DNA from: Marchantia polymorpha subsp. ruderalis
Lineage: Eukaryota; Streptophyta; Marchantiopsida; Marchantiales; Marchantiaceae
Direction of reading: 5' to 3'
DNA: 64,000 nt
NCBI GenBank assembly: GCA_037833965.1
Contig: AP031358.1
Span: 15,694,001-15,758,000 of the forward strand
The translations under genes were made by a program, and so were the position numbers. The notes under the pieces are model-generated. The model had not been told where the DNA came from. It searched no databases and saw only the letters and a list, made by a program, of their open reading frames with translations. Positions 20,605 to 32,210 of the stretch are shown here, piece by piece (the stretch's first letter is position 1; each line of letters begins with the position of its first letter).

Positions 20605-20648
20605 CCTTCGGCTTGCCACTTTACTTTAGTAAAGTGGCAGTCCGAAGG
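20605..20648. repeat. 44-bp imperfect hairpin
   Basis: Arms of 21 bp with two mismatches: CCTTCGGCTTGCCACTTTACT, two T bases, and AGTAAAGTGGCAGTCCGAAGG. The inner 11 bp of each arm pair perfectly. There is no tract of T after it that would suggest a terminator. Confidence 0.8.
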
Positions 20649-21069
20649 GAACCGCGGTGACGTACCGGTCTGAGTCAGAATTTCTCCTTGCCCCATCACC
20701 AGCAGCTGTTGCATGCAGAACCGAACGAGCCGGAAGCATTCGGGTGCAGACTCCAGGCAGACAGACAAGCTTCAGTTCCACGTACACAGTCCATGAGCAA
20801 AGTCTCAGGTTGTGACGATGAAGCTACTGATTATGTCAACTCGTGGAGTTTGGACGCTGCTAGACGGCGACGGCCGAGGGGCAAGTGGGCATAGATATGC
20901 TCGTGAAAGCATTGAAGTTTTACCATGGCAGCTTGATTAGGGCCTGCCAATCTGAAACATTGATTCCGATCCTTTAGAGTAACGTCTGGGGCCTTTGCGC
21001 CAAATGGAGGCCCTTGATCACAAGGCAACGAGACCAGCAAAGAGATACTGCCATCAGAGATACTGCAGT

Positions 21070-21107
21070 CTCTCTCTCTCTCTCTCTCCCTCCTCTCTCT
21101 CACACTC
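21070..21107 (+). repeat. (TC)n microsatellite
   Basis: An interrupted CT/TC run with CCCTCC in the middle. Such pyrimidine tracts are common in plant promoters and 5' UTRs; here it lies about 360 bp upstream of a TATA box. Confidence 0.8.
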
Positions 21108-21414
21108 TCAGTCCTGCAGCTAGCCATCACAGCAAGCAACAAAGCAAGATTCGAACGGTGGACACATTGTTGTCCGAGGTAACAAGGTGGATAAAACGGG
21201 AACACGTTAGCAATTGATTCTCGTGCTTTAAACGACGTGGATTCTGGCCAATTGAAGGACTTGGTCTTCATTGAAGGGACATATTCGCTCACGTGATTCT
21301 CATGAATAGTGTGGACAATGTAGGATGTGAATCGGATATTGCGAGGTCCACAGTAGACCACTCGAGTCTTGGCGTCCAGTCCACGGATGACTTCTTGTGA
21401 CGAGATAGTCCATG

Positions 21415-21467
21415 CATTCATCTGAGCCCACACCGGGGCTCAGATGAATGTGTTGTTGGTATATAAA
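21415..21467 (+). promoter_or_regulatory. Candidate promoter: perfect inverted repeat upstream of TATA box
   Basis: Two 15-bp arms pair perfectly (CATTCATCTGAGCCC at 21415-21429 and its complement at 21436-21450) around a 6-nt spacer. Ten bases downstream lies TATATAAA (21460-21467). This would be a core promoter reading to the right, towards the protease-inhibitor gene about 660 bp away. The first exon between them was not resolved. Confidence 0.45.
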
Positions 21468-22128
21468 CGAGTGTCTTGGCCACTTATATCATGTATCCTT
21501 CTTGTCTTCTTCTTCAAGCAGCAGGCCGAGGACAACGCGCTAAGTAACATCAACGTACGAGGTGTCAGTTGAATTCAGAGGGGCATGCATGCAGCAGTAG
21601 TTTTCATCAGGTTCCAGTAATATTACCGTCATATGAATAGGAGGAGCTCGAGTCAATTGTGAAGCTGGTACTACAGTTGTTGGAATCGTATGCTGTGAGT
21701 AGTCGGTCGGTTGACAGATCACTGTTGGATTTGACTCTAGAGACTTGTTGATACTGATCTCACAGACCGATTAGGCGAACACGTTCGGGAAGTCAAGATT
21801 TGAGCTCTGTTTGGTCGATGGCTTTCAACGAAAATGGTACGTCCAGTAACTTCCTCAAGTTTCCAATTCCGTTTGAGCTGGAGTGGATCAGCCTTACTCA
21901 GCTCAGCCACTCGCTCGATCGTATCGGCACCTAATGTCTCAAGAGGTGTACAGCAAAACATGCAGAATGGCGACGAATCTACTATTCCGATGTTCTGGCA
22001 AGATTAAGCTTCCATGATGGTTTTCTGAATGGTCAGTGAGTGATTTATATCCAGAAGGAGAGTATCTTTTGCGTTCTCTCGCGTTCTTTTGTTCTGGGGA
22101 ATAAGCTTGTGCCTGACACAAATTGCAG

Positions 22129-22931
22129 GGAAGGTGCAAAATGCCTGGGTGGAGTACCTAGGTACGTCAACACTAGAAGCCGTGGACCGTTTGAGTGCTG
22201 TGTCATCGATACCGAATGTGTACACGCAGGGCCCGATGTCTGCAGAAGACTCACCTCCCATCAATCCTGGTAATCCCGAAGACGTGTGGGTCTACGACAG
22301 CGGGCTCGACACTGTTCTGGGCATTCCCAAACGTGGAACCTGGCACTACAATCGTAAGTAGTACTTACGTGCACAGAAGTCGGGGCAAGATAGTGGTCAT
22401 CGTTATTGGCTGAAATTCTTCCTTAATCGTGGCGGCGCTGCTGGATGCCGAATGGCAGCCATTTAGGCAGGCTCAAAGAGAGATCGCATGAAGTTGCTGA
22501 GACTTGGTGGAAAAGAATTATACCCTCCACTCATCACTCTGAAAGCGTAACATTCAGAAGGGATGACGATTTCCAAAATGGAGTCTCTGCTGTTGGTTTC
22601 ATCGAACTTAAAGATCTAGATTCTTTTAGAAAATTTTAGAAACTCTCTGCTAGGAACCGATGTTCTCCTTCCAGGAATTTGCTTATCGTCAATCTCACTT
22701 TCGCTTGCTTGGTCACGATGCGACATGTTTTCAGGAGCAAGTCCGGGATGGCCAGAGCTTCTGGGCAGACCGTACAAGGAAGCAATTGAAACGATAGTTT
22801 CGGAAGAAGTTGGGGTCAATGTGATTTTCGGACCGGAGGGATTTATCCGCATAATGAACATCGATATACGCCGAGTGTGGTTGGACGTGGACAAAAACGG
22901 AAATGTGGCCAAAGTTCCACGTCTTGGTTAA
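22129..22931 (+). CDS. Potato inhibitor I family serine protease inhibitor, two exons seen
   Basis: Exon 22735-22931 encodes SPGWPELLGRPYKEAIETIV, VNVIFGPEGFIRIMN, IRRVWLDVDKNGNV and PRLG, then stop TAA. This is the signature of the potato type I inhibitor fold (WPELVG...EA...RVRVFVD...V...P-IG end). The reactive loop would be EGFIRIMN. The exon joins to 22129-22353 by an intron with donor GTAAGT (22354) and acceptor TTTTCAG (ending 22734). Both sides are phase 1, giving ...TWHYNR-ASPGWPELL. The upstream exon (about 74 codons) starts after another good acceptor, AATTGCAG at 22128, so at least one more 5' exon exists and was not found; the start codon is unknown. The upstream exon has no recognised domain. 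Inhibitors of this family block subtilisin/chymotrypsin-type proteases in plant defence. Confidence 0.72.
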
Positions 22932-25173
22932 GTCTGAGCTCCATTTGTATAGCTACAATATTCCGACATGGGAACATGTGTCTGCAACCAGGTTGCACAA
23001 GAACATAGATTCTTTTGAAAGATCGATCCCAGAAGCAAAAGCTACAGACATGAATAAACTCGTGCCTATTTACTGTCTGCATTCTTCATGTACTTCTGCC
23101 GCAGTTGACAATTCCAGTAAGTTGTAGGGGAATTTCGTCTGTCTTCTCATTCTTGTACGTTTTGTGTACGGAGCTCACTTTTATGGTGCGCTACCAAAAG
23201 CACCTAGGTTCCATATGTACTGATAATATGTAATTCAAACACCTTTAGATTATCAACTTTTACTTGATAATTCTAGCACCCAGAGATTAGAAGATTTCAT
23301 TCTTTGTATCTCTTAATCGATCCAATGCAAGAAAATCGCGAGTTGAATCATTTGGTTGATTATACATGATATTGAATATTTGACTTATATATAAAGAGAT
23401 TGTGAAAAATAACGCCATGTGAATATTTTGATTGAGGAAATTTGGACTTTCAGAAAATATTGCGGACTTTGAACCTAGATCAAAATGTGTCAGATTGTCA
23501 ATAGATGATCTATTCTTCATAAGTGCTCTTTGATTTCTGTGAATCGAAGATTAGGCATCATGGTGACGTAGTATGATTCTTATGTGTTGTTCCAGTTTCA
23601 AAATAGATTTGAGGAATCAATCTATATTACACTAAGGTGAAGAATAGCTGCGTGATTCTACAATATTTGTCAGACAATTATTGGTGTAAGTTTGCACATC
23701 CTTACACTTAAATGGTGAATAATATATTTACTTTAAAGAAAATATCTAAATCTAAGCATCTTCAGCAATTTAGTATGAAAATTATAGGCATCATAAATTA
23801 TTAAAAGATTAGCTATATTCACGAATTTTTTGTCTTGTAATGAATGATTTGGGGTATCGCAATGACAATAGCTGGATTTGTACAAGTATCACGTAAGTAA
23901 TTCCGGAGAACATTGATGATAAATTTTATCGATATATCTCATGCTAAAGAGCAAAATATAAGACACCATGATTTCCAGATGTATTCAAGAGTTACTGTTG
24001 ACCATGGCTAAACATGACGATTGTAATATTGAATATTTTTGCAACATGATTCTGAGCAATGGTAATATTCGTCAAAGTATTTGAATCGTTTTTACATATA
24101 AACGTAGAGCTTGTAAGAAATCATTCCTTACTGTTGGAGATTTTAGATGTAGTGAGGAACTATTTCCTTACAGTCCGAATTATCTACAATTACCAGAGTT
24201 TAAGGTTTTATCTTCTAAGTTTTGCATCTACTTGTAAAAGCTCATTGAGTTTTTTCTATTTGGTTCTTTTAAAAAAATATTTTTGGTGTAAATTATATTA
24301 AGTAATTAATGAATAATTGAAAATGTGTCAATTGTATAGATTTTCAAAATTTTAGAATTCTTTCAGTTATGCAATATAATGACGATATTGTCACATTAAA
24401 AAAAAGCTTTTTTGTAAACCAATTTTCTATTCATATGAGAAATAATTTATACATATATTTACCTTTGAGAAGTATACCTAAATACATCTGTATTTTAAAT
24501 TGTCATCATATATTTTAAAATATCTAATGTTCTCTTCACACAAGACAATGTCGCATTGTTTATGTGTTTGATAATCTATGTGTTGGAAATATGTTATGAA
24601 ACTTCATCAAACAATTATAAGTAGGTCTCTTAAAATATGACATTGAAAGACTCTCGTTCCAGAATTGTCATAAATAATATTTGTTGGATGGCATAAATAA
24701 AGTTGAAATTTTGAGTTGGTGGCTGGTCGAGTCAGCAATTGCTCTTGTCTATTGCTATGCAACGATCAACTACAACTCTTCAGTAATGAAAAAGAGCGAC
24801 CGCGGCTAAAGAATTGCTGTAATGTTTTCTTTTTTACCATAGATTAGATTGTAAATCCAAGTTTATGTTTGCTATTATCTTGCTCTTGTGTGCTACTGAA
24901 AAGTTCATGATATTCATTGTTTTACTTTATTGAAGAATAGCTATCAATCAAATATCGTCAAAGAAGCGCAAAACTTCGCATAATTTAGCTCACGAACTTG
25001 AGTATGGACCAAAGATCTTAACGTGGGAACCGTCGTCTAATGTTGTTACATTAATTTTGTATCGCTTTTGCCGAATAAGGGGACCTAAAGAAAAGATTTG
25101 ACAAAAACGCAAGCTGGCTTTAAGCACATAGTACTTTAAGTTTTCATATTGACCAAAATTGTATTCACAACAT
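22932..25173. other. AT-rich DNA downstream of inhibitor gene, no gene seen
   Basis: No conserved frame and no inverted-repeat element found. It becomes strongly AT-rich from about 23.2 kb. The stretch ends at the left boundary of LTR copy c. The first 200 bp may hold the 3' UTR of the inhibitor gene. Confidence 0.5.
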
Positions 25174-26120
25174 TGTAATAACCCACTAAAGGCTAAAACT
25201 GCAATATAGTGGTAGAAAGGTCGAACCCACAGGGACAGAGGAACACACAGGGTACAAAGTGTCACGTTTAACAGACTATTGAGGAGTTTGAATTCTCAGG
25301 CGACTGTCACTCCCAGAAATACTGCAAGTGTCCACTCGGAGCGCACTCGGAGGTCGCACAGTGCAGCGTAACACACACACACACACACACCTGAAACTAC
25401 AGAAACACAACCCAGAGATCCGTTGGGACCTCTACTCAAGATTTCAGGGGGGAAAGTCTCTCACTAGCACACTCAGCGAAGCTGCGGGCAGTGGCTTCCA
25501 ACTCCGGCTTTTACAACGCTTCCACTAGCTTGCTGCTAGTGTAGGAAACCCGGTTTGGACTACCTACTTCGGATCAAAGTCACTCCTACGCGGTGAACAA
25601 CACTCTCAACTCACAAAACGCGCAGAGAACACAGGTCCGCACTGAAGGACTCACTGTGAAACATTCCAGTAACACAACAACAGTCTATTGAAGAGTTTGA
25701 ATTCTCAGGCACTTGTCATTCCCAGAAATACTACAGGGGTTACCCCAAAGGCACCTGCTGCAGCGTAACTTGAATTTACAACCAAGGCTTACACGAAGTA
25801 GCAAAACTTCACTTTGGCATTCAGGGGAAAATTCCCGAAGGAGTACAATCAGAAAGAAACACTCGAAGGTGTAGGGGCGAAACTGTTCAAGTATCTAACT
25901 AGTCACTGGCTCTGAGCATCGGCAGTCACCCGCAGGTGCAGATCCGAACTACTCAAGTCTCTAACCAATGTGCTAGCTCTGAACATTCGGCCGAAGGCCT
26001 TGAGCTACAAAATGCGGAACGCTAAGTTGCAACTCCTCTTGCGTGGTGACAGAACTTAAGGACACAAACACACAGAGGAAATGGATTCCTGATCTGCACT
26101 TCTGAGTTTGGGAAAGAACC

Positions 26121-26149
26121 CAAGGCAAGACGCCTTGAACTATTTTATA
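26121..26149 (-). promoter_or_regulatory. LTR copy c TATA box with adjoining hairpin
   Basis: TATAAAA on the minus strand (26143-26149), then the inverted repeat CAAGGC-gtctt-GCCTTG (26121-26137). Same layout as in the other LTR copies. The ORF stop lies 37 bp upstream. Confidence 0.7.
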
Positions 26150-26185
26150 CCTTCTAAGTCCTAACTAACACTACACTGCACTATG

Positions 26186-29100
26186 CTACACGCCTGCACG
26201 GAACCACGCTACACTACACTCCACGGAACCTGTGCTACGTCTCCTACGCGACGGACTGCCGCGCACTAACTCCCTATCCTGCCAGTCTTTCGCTCGACTG
26301 CGCAGTCCCAATCGCTGCAACACCGCGGACATCTCCACTTCGAGGGTGGACATGGTGTCCCGCGCCTTTGACAGAAAAGCTTCGAGCTTCTTCGCTACCT
26401 TCCGCCGACTCCTGCTGTCGCCTGTCAACAACCCGGTTGCGCGAAGTTCAAACTCACGTAGTGTGAGTTTCTCCTGCGCCGCCACTTCCCAGTGGGCGTA
26501 GCCCTTGAGACAGTGGGCGACACGCCTCGCCGTCTCCTCCTTCGTGCAATCCGCCTCTCGCCTGCGATCCTCTTCAATTACCACTAATTGCGATTCGGCT
26601 TCAGCACGCTGCGCTCTCAATTCGCCACACTCTGACTGTAGCCTGCGGATTAAATCCTCATCCGCCTGTCGTGCGAGCTGACACTGCTCTAACAACCGCG
26701 TCTGTCGCACGAGCTCCTCTGACAAAATCCGATTCTGAGTCTGCTCAGACATTAGTGCTTCCGTGATCTTCACTTGCTCCTTGGTGAGCTCTTCCAGTTT
26801 CCCATCCCTCACCTTTTCGGAGTACTTGTAGAATTTCTGATTGAGCTTATACTGACCCCACAAGCATTCATGCTTCTCCTTCAATTCCCTCAACTTCTGG
26901 TCCACTCTAGCTAGTAGCTTGCTGGTGTGGACTTTAGTGCGAGTCCGCCTGCGCACTAATTCGATGTAAGATCCCGGCTGAAGTGGGTCGGCGTATTTAT
27001 CTATTTTGCGATCCAAGTACCTCAGCAACGGAATCACCTGCTCAGAGAGCGCCGCCGCCGGCGCTCCAACAATTTCCTCCTCCTCCTCCTCGGTATCCCC
27101 TGCTCCTGACATTTCTTCGGTGGAGCCTCCGTCGTCATCATCCGAGTGGAGAATTTCAGTCGCCATTGATTGCGTCGGCGACTGACCCGAGTGGGGCTGC
27201 ACGTCGTCGACGGGTGCTGCCTGCGAAGGCACTGCTGCAGCCTCGCTGCTCTTCGCCAAAATGTCTAAGGCGGTAGGCGAATGTGCCCGTGCTACATCCC
27301 CATCGCCCACTTGTTGGTCTTCTACCGTATCTGTTCTGCCGCCGACGTCCGCCGCCGAAGGCGATCGAGCGGAGGGTGGCTGCGCGGGGTTTGATTGCGC
27401 ATCGCGCACCAAAATTTCATCCCGCGGATAGTCACTCCGCTCCTCCGTCCGTCGCTGCTCCCTCGCTCGGTCCGCGGGGGCTGTGCCTGGCCTGTGCGCA
27501 GGCGCAAATGCCGGCGCCTTGTCCGCCGCGGGCGCAGCGCCGCGGACGTCCATCGCCAAAGGCGACATGGCCGGGGGCCGCTCGCCCGATGTCCCTTGGC
27601 CCTGAGGCACTACCGCCGAAGGCGCATCTACCGGCGGATTACCCGCCGATGGTGCGGCCTCCGCACGCTCCCTGCTCGTATCTCCTCGGCTCGAAGGCCC
27701 TGGCGCCGAAGGCACATATCGCGGCGCGTTGTGCGCCGGAGGATCTGGCCTCGAAGGCCGGTGTCTCGTAGGCGGATCTTCCGCCGGCTCCTTCCCCTTC
27801 CTACGTTGGAACGAGGGTGATTCCTGCCTGTGCACAGGCGGCACGTGTGGAGGTGACCTGCGCACAGGCGGACTGCTTCTTCCCACGCGTAGGCGTAGAT
27901 CCACGTCCGCTTGTGGTCGTCTGTCCGCGGAGGCTCGTCCATCCGCGGAGTCTTGCCTGTCCGCGGAGGCTCGTCCGTCCGCGGAGGCTCGCCGGTGCGC
28001 AAACGGAACACCTGTACGCAACGCACGTGGTAACTCCGGAGGCCCTTGGCCCGTAAGCGGCCTCTGGTCCGTCGAGGCTGCAGCGTGGTCCGTTGCTCCT
28101 GCGGACGTCCGCGCTCCCTCGAGCGCGAAAGGAAGTGCGACGCACTTCCTTTCTCCGTCGCAATCGTCGCCGTGTCCGCGCTGTTGGCTGGTAACACCAG
28201 CCTGCGCGCCTTCTGCTTCGGCCGGCTGTATGACTCGTACAACGGCCGCGGTCGAATGGGAGCAGAGGGTTCTTGATGCTGCTCTTCTTCGGACTCCTCT
28301 CTCCATCGCCGCTTCCGCGGCGCTCGTGCTGCAGGAGTGTTCCTCCCTTCGTCCCTCCGCCTTGACGGAGTAGAAGTCGGTGCCTCCTCTGCATCAGTGT
28401 CGACCTCATTCTCCCGCACATACTTCCCGGGATGGTCGACGGACAACGGCGGAAAACGCGCAAGCTCCGCCGCTGTCAAACAATTCCGCTGTCGATAAAA
28501 ATTGATGAGGAAAGGAGAGAGATGGTTTAGGGTACCCCCCTTCTCCTCAAAAGCGTGCTGCCGCATCACCCTGTGCAGGATGCTCGCCAAGTGAATTGGA
28601 GTTCCCTCGATGACGCACTCCACAAAAGAGACCTGCCACAATGTGATGTAGCAGGCGCGGTGTGGCTGCAGTAATTGCAGCAGCGCCGCGGACAAAGTCC
28701 GGCGGAATCGATCCTTGTAATCGCGGGTCTTGTACCCATTCTTGGTAGACCTCCCGTTCTTGAACAGCTCCACGAATTGTGCCTCTTCCTGCTTGGTCAC
28801 CTTGATGCTCTCACTGTCGAAGAGGAGGTGCCCTGGCATGCCGGCACATCTCCCCAATGCCTGCGCCCAATCTTGGACTGTCCACCGATCAACATGCGGA
28901 CGCAATCCGCGCGAAGGTGGTCCTTGTGGCTCTAGCCACTCGCGCAACATATCCGCACAGATGTAGTTCCATCCCCATAGCAAGAAATCGAGCTTTCTTG
29001 CCATCAAGCGCTCCTCGTAAGCACGCAGCCCGTTCTGTGGTAGACGGAGCGGCAGCATCCGCAATCGGCCCGGTCTCGTCATTGCGTTCTTGGAGTTCGC

Positions 29101-29334
29101 CCGCCCGCTCATTCCACTTCCGCTCCGCTCGAGCTCCTTTCTTCCTCGGCAAACTCTAATCGCCCTCAATTCCAAATCACGCGCACTCACTTCTCCCTCA
29201 ATCACCAAGAAATCCTCTACGCGGCGATGTCGAGAATGCTTAGCAGCCAGCAGATGGACGCGCGCAGCTCGCACTAGAGAATGGAATCGCGAATTCAAGA
29301 ATGGGACGCTCTCTGCCGCCCGGTCGAAGGTCAT
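26186..29334 (-). pseudogene. U3-encoded protein of giant LTR (copy c, frameshifted)
   Basis: The N-terminal frame begins at ATG 29334 (MTFDRAAESVPFLNSRF), with the core-domain Met at 29082 (MTRPGRLRMLPLRLPQNGL). It carries the conserved domain: KLDFLLWGWNYICADMLREWL; VDRWTVQDWAQALGRCAG; YKTRDYKDRFRRTLSAAL; EKGGTLNHLSPFLINFYRQR. It drifts out of frame in the Arg/Pro-rich middle, and the C-terminal part continues in another frame (open from 28306) to the stop at 26186. That part holds repeated ADGRASADR, an acidic DDDDGGSTEEMSG...EEEEEE patch and the coiled coil (KLLARVDQKLRELKEKHECL onward). One frameshift in the low-complexity GC-rich middle explains the break. Domain order is the same as in copy b, so both subfamilies encode the same kind of protein. 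Confidence 0.75.
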
Positions 29335-32210
29335 TGTGTTCTTGCTCGTGGAGGACGACTCAATTGATGGCCGCGCCGGCTCTACGCTGAAACGGTCTCC
29401 GCTCTCACGCGCGGCTTCACGCTCCGCCGTCGCCGATTAAACTCTCACGCTCGAATTGGCGAATTTGAACTCCGCGAGCGTACTACGCCGCGGACATGGG
29501 TGCGCAGCGCCGAAGGCGGATTTTCCGCCTTGCGCGGTACACTCGTTCGTACCGCTCCTCAGCCAATCCTCTTCTGCATCGGCGCGTGTGTCCGCATGTC
29601 GGACAAAAGTCCATATTCCGCCTTCGCGCAGGCGGACTCCTCGGCGGATTCTCCGCCGGCGCGGAACTTCACCACAGGCGAAATCCGTCCGCGTCGATGC
29701 GCTGGCGCGGAAGGCGTTGACCCTTGTTAACCACCTCCGTCCAGACTGTCCGTTCCTTGTCTCTCCGTCGGCGCTCTTGCCGCCGCAACTCCGTCCGTCC
29801 AAGAGCGCATCCATCCGTCCCGTCCGTGGAGTCTGCACGGTCCGTACGGATTTTACTATTCTGGCGGCTGCTTGCTCGTCCGCGGCGGTGCGCTGGCGCA
29901 GAAGGCGCTGTACAATTTCTACCTCACAAGGCGCATTTCTAGGGCCCAAGGCGGATTTCCCGTCGACGCCGAAGCGCCTGTGCACAGGCGGACGTCTGTG
30001 CGTAGGCGAAATAATAACTTCGTTTCCCATAATCTAACTTCTCTGATCTCAAGCCATATGCTCTAAGTTTATTCAAGACAACGAGATCATAAACACTTGC
30101 TCTTCCACACACAAATTGTCCAAAACTAAAACTAACAACTTGTTGTCTGCTATTTTCACAAGAGCGGCAGACAAGCTCTTGTAACATAAAGATCTAACCC
30201 AACTCTCGGTGACTTTCTCAATACTACAGCCGCCGTGGGCCTATCCTAGAATGAGTGCCACATCTCGGACACACTACCTCAGACTAAGTTAGGTGACACA
30301 CCGGCAACACAAGGTGACACCCTTCCTAACAACAATCTTCACAACGAGGGAACACGATTCTACTCCCAACACTTTGCTCAATTCTTCCTCTTAGTGATCA
30401 ACTCACTCTCAGCCCAGCGATCCCCTCAGCCCTCTCAGCGATCCACTAGGCCTGCACACTACACACTCTTGACTCTCCCTTCCAGCACCCTGATTCCACT
30501 TCAAAAATCTCAGAGACCACCCTCTCACTCCCACACAGCGATCCTCTCTGCCCTCTCCCACACTCTCACAGCCAATACACACACTGCCCACCTTCCTTCA
30601 ACAGCCCCAGACACCACCAGATTTTTCTCTCAAATTTAACTCTCACATTTCAGTTTCAAATTCAGATCCCAACTGTTAGATTTCATGTCAATTTCAGCTC
30701 CCACTCACATATTTGACACTTCGATCTCAGACCCCGATTGAATTTCACTTTCAGATTTAACTCTCCAACCTCGAGAATTCGCTCCCTCCTCCTTTGAATT
30801 CTCAACACTCCCCTCCTAATTCTCACCACTTTCTTGCGATTATCACTCACATCCACACTCCAACCATGCGACCGATCTCACCTTTTTCCATACACAATGG
30901 CACCCCTCTAGATCTCCATTCCAAGGCCAAATTTTCTTTTGCTTTGTCCGAGGGTCGAGGTGCCCACCGGCCGCTTGAATGCCGTTCCCGCAATGATGGG
31001 TAACGGCCTGCTTCCCATGCGCGACTTCACGCTCCGCCGTCTTGCTTCCCATGCTTGACTTCACGCCGCCGCCGCCACCACACTTGTACATTCCACATTC
31101 ATGACCACGCCTTCGGAAATCTTCTTCCGCGCACCGCCGAAGAAATCCTACCGCCAAAGGCCCTTGCGCCAAAGTCCTTGCCCCGAAGGCCCCCTACCGC
31201 CGAAGACACTCTTCCGTACCTTTGACTATCTATAACAGTCAATTCCGACACTCATAACTCAGTGATCCCTTATCCGTTTCAAGTGTTTGTGGGCTCGTTA
31301 GAACAAGCGTGTTGAGCTCTTTTCAACAAGACCATTATTGAGTCAAGTCGTTACAAATTGAAAAAGTTATGACGGTTTCACTCTTCCGCCGAAGGCATGC
31401 TACCGCCGAAGGTACTCTTCCCCGAAGGCCCTTTCTGCACCTTTGCCTACTAGCCATTACACCAACTCCTAATCTTGCCAACATTAACATTAAAAATCTC
31501 TAAGCATAATTTTGCAAGAGCTTAAATCCAAAATTTAACTCTCATAAGGTTAAAAAGAACTGAAAGCGCATTTTTGTGCTCACAACATTATTCTTAGAAC
31601 CACATAATAACGCGAAAAAGCTCAAGATTTACTTCTACTTTTACATTATAGTGGAGTTGTAAAATTTTGAATGACACAGGTAACTGGCAAAGAAAGAAAA
31701 TGTTTAAGCTAATGAAGAAAGTGTTGTTCTCTAGGTAGAAAAACAGGTGTAGATATCTTAAGTATATCAGAGTTCACTGATCGTGGATGACAACTCTGCA
31801 ATCCAGGGTCAGGACGATGATGACGATAATCCTCAAAGGTCATGCTTTAAACAGATTCGGCACTTGCATGGATGACACTTCAGAATAGAACGATTTTTTT
31901 CCATATCTATATCCAAGCTCTAGTATCATCTTGAGTGGCCAAGACTTGTGTACCACGCTAGAAAGTGCTTGTAATTGACTTTTTTTGCTCAAGACTTTAG
32001 CAGGAGTCTCACGAGAACCTTAGGTAATCGTGACATGTCCTACTTAATCTCTGTGCCAGTTGTCCATAATCATCAGAGGGATGCACCCTGAACTCACCCA
32101 CCCATTAGATTATTAGTATGTTCACATCTTTAATCAACGGTGCCATGATTTAATCAGCAAGATCCGTGGATACATCGTACAACGTAAAGTATCTTCGAGG
32201 CTTGCATGTA

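Larger units (their letters stand above)
25174..31584 (-). mobile_element. Giant U3-ORF LTR, copy c (solo, about 6.4 kb)
   Basis: On the minus strand it starts TGTGAGCACAAAAATG at 31584 and ends GGTTATTACA at 25174. The flanks share ACAT (25170-25173 and 31585-31588), a short or eroded target duplication. No primer site adjoins it, so it is a solo LTR. It belongs to a subfamily distinct from a/b, with a U3 ORF like that of copy f. The U3 start region is longer than in f: about 1 kb at 30012-31000 has no counterpart there and may be a further insertion. The block near 31292-31320 (GGCTCGTTAGAACAAGCG) is shared with a and b, confirming that this distal part belongs to the LTR. Confidence 0.8.

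Noticed and set aside
23132..25173. A gene in the AT-rich stretch downstream of the inhibitor gene
   Set aside because: No frame with a recognisable domain, no coherent splice pattern, and strong A+T bias.
29456..30037. Opposing frames of about 195 codons in the U3 front of copy c and similar in h and f (56378-57196, 59118-59633)
   Set aside because: Palindrome-rich GC sequence gives similar arginine-rich translations on both strands; lengths and frames are not conserved between copies.
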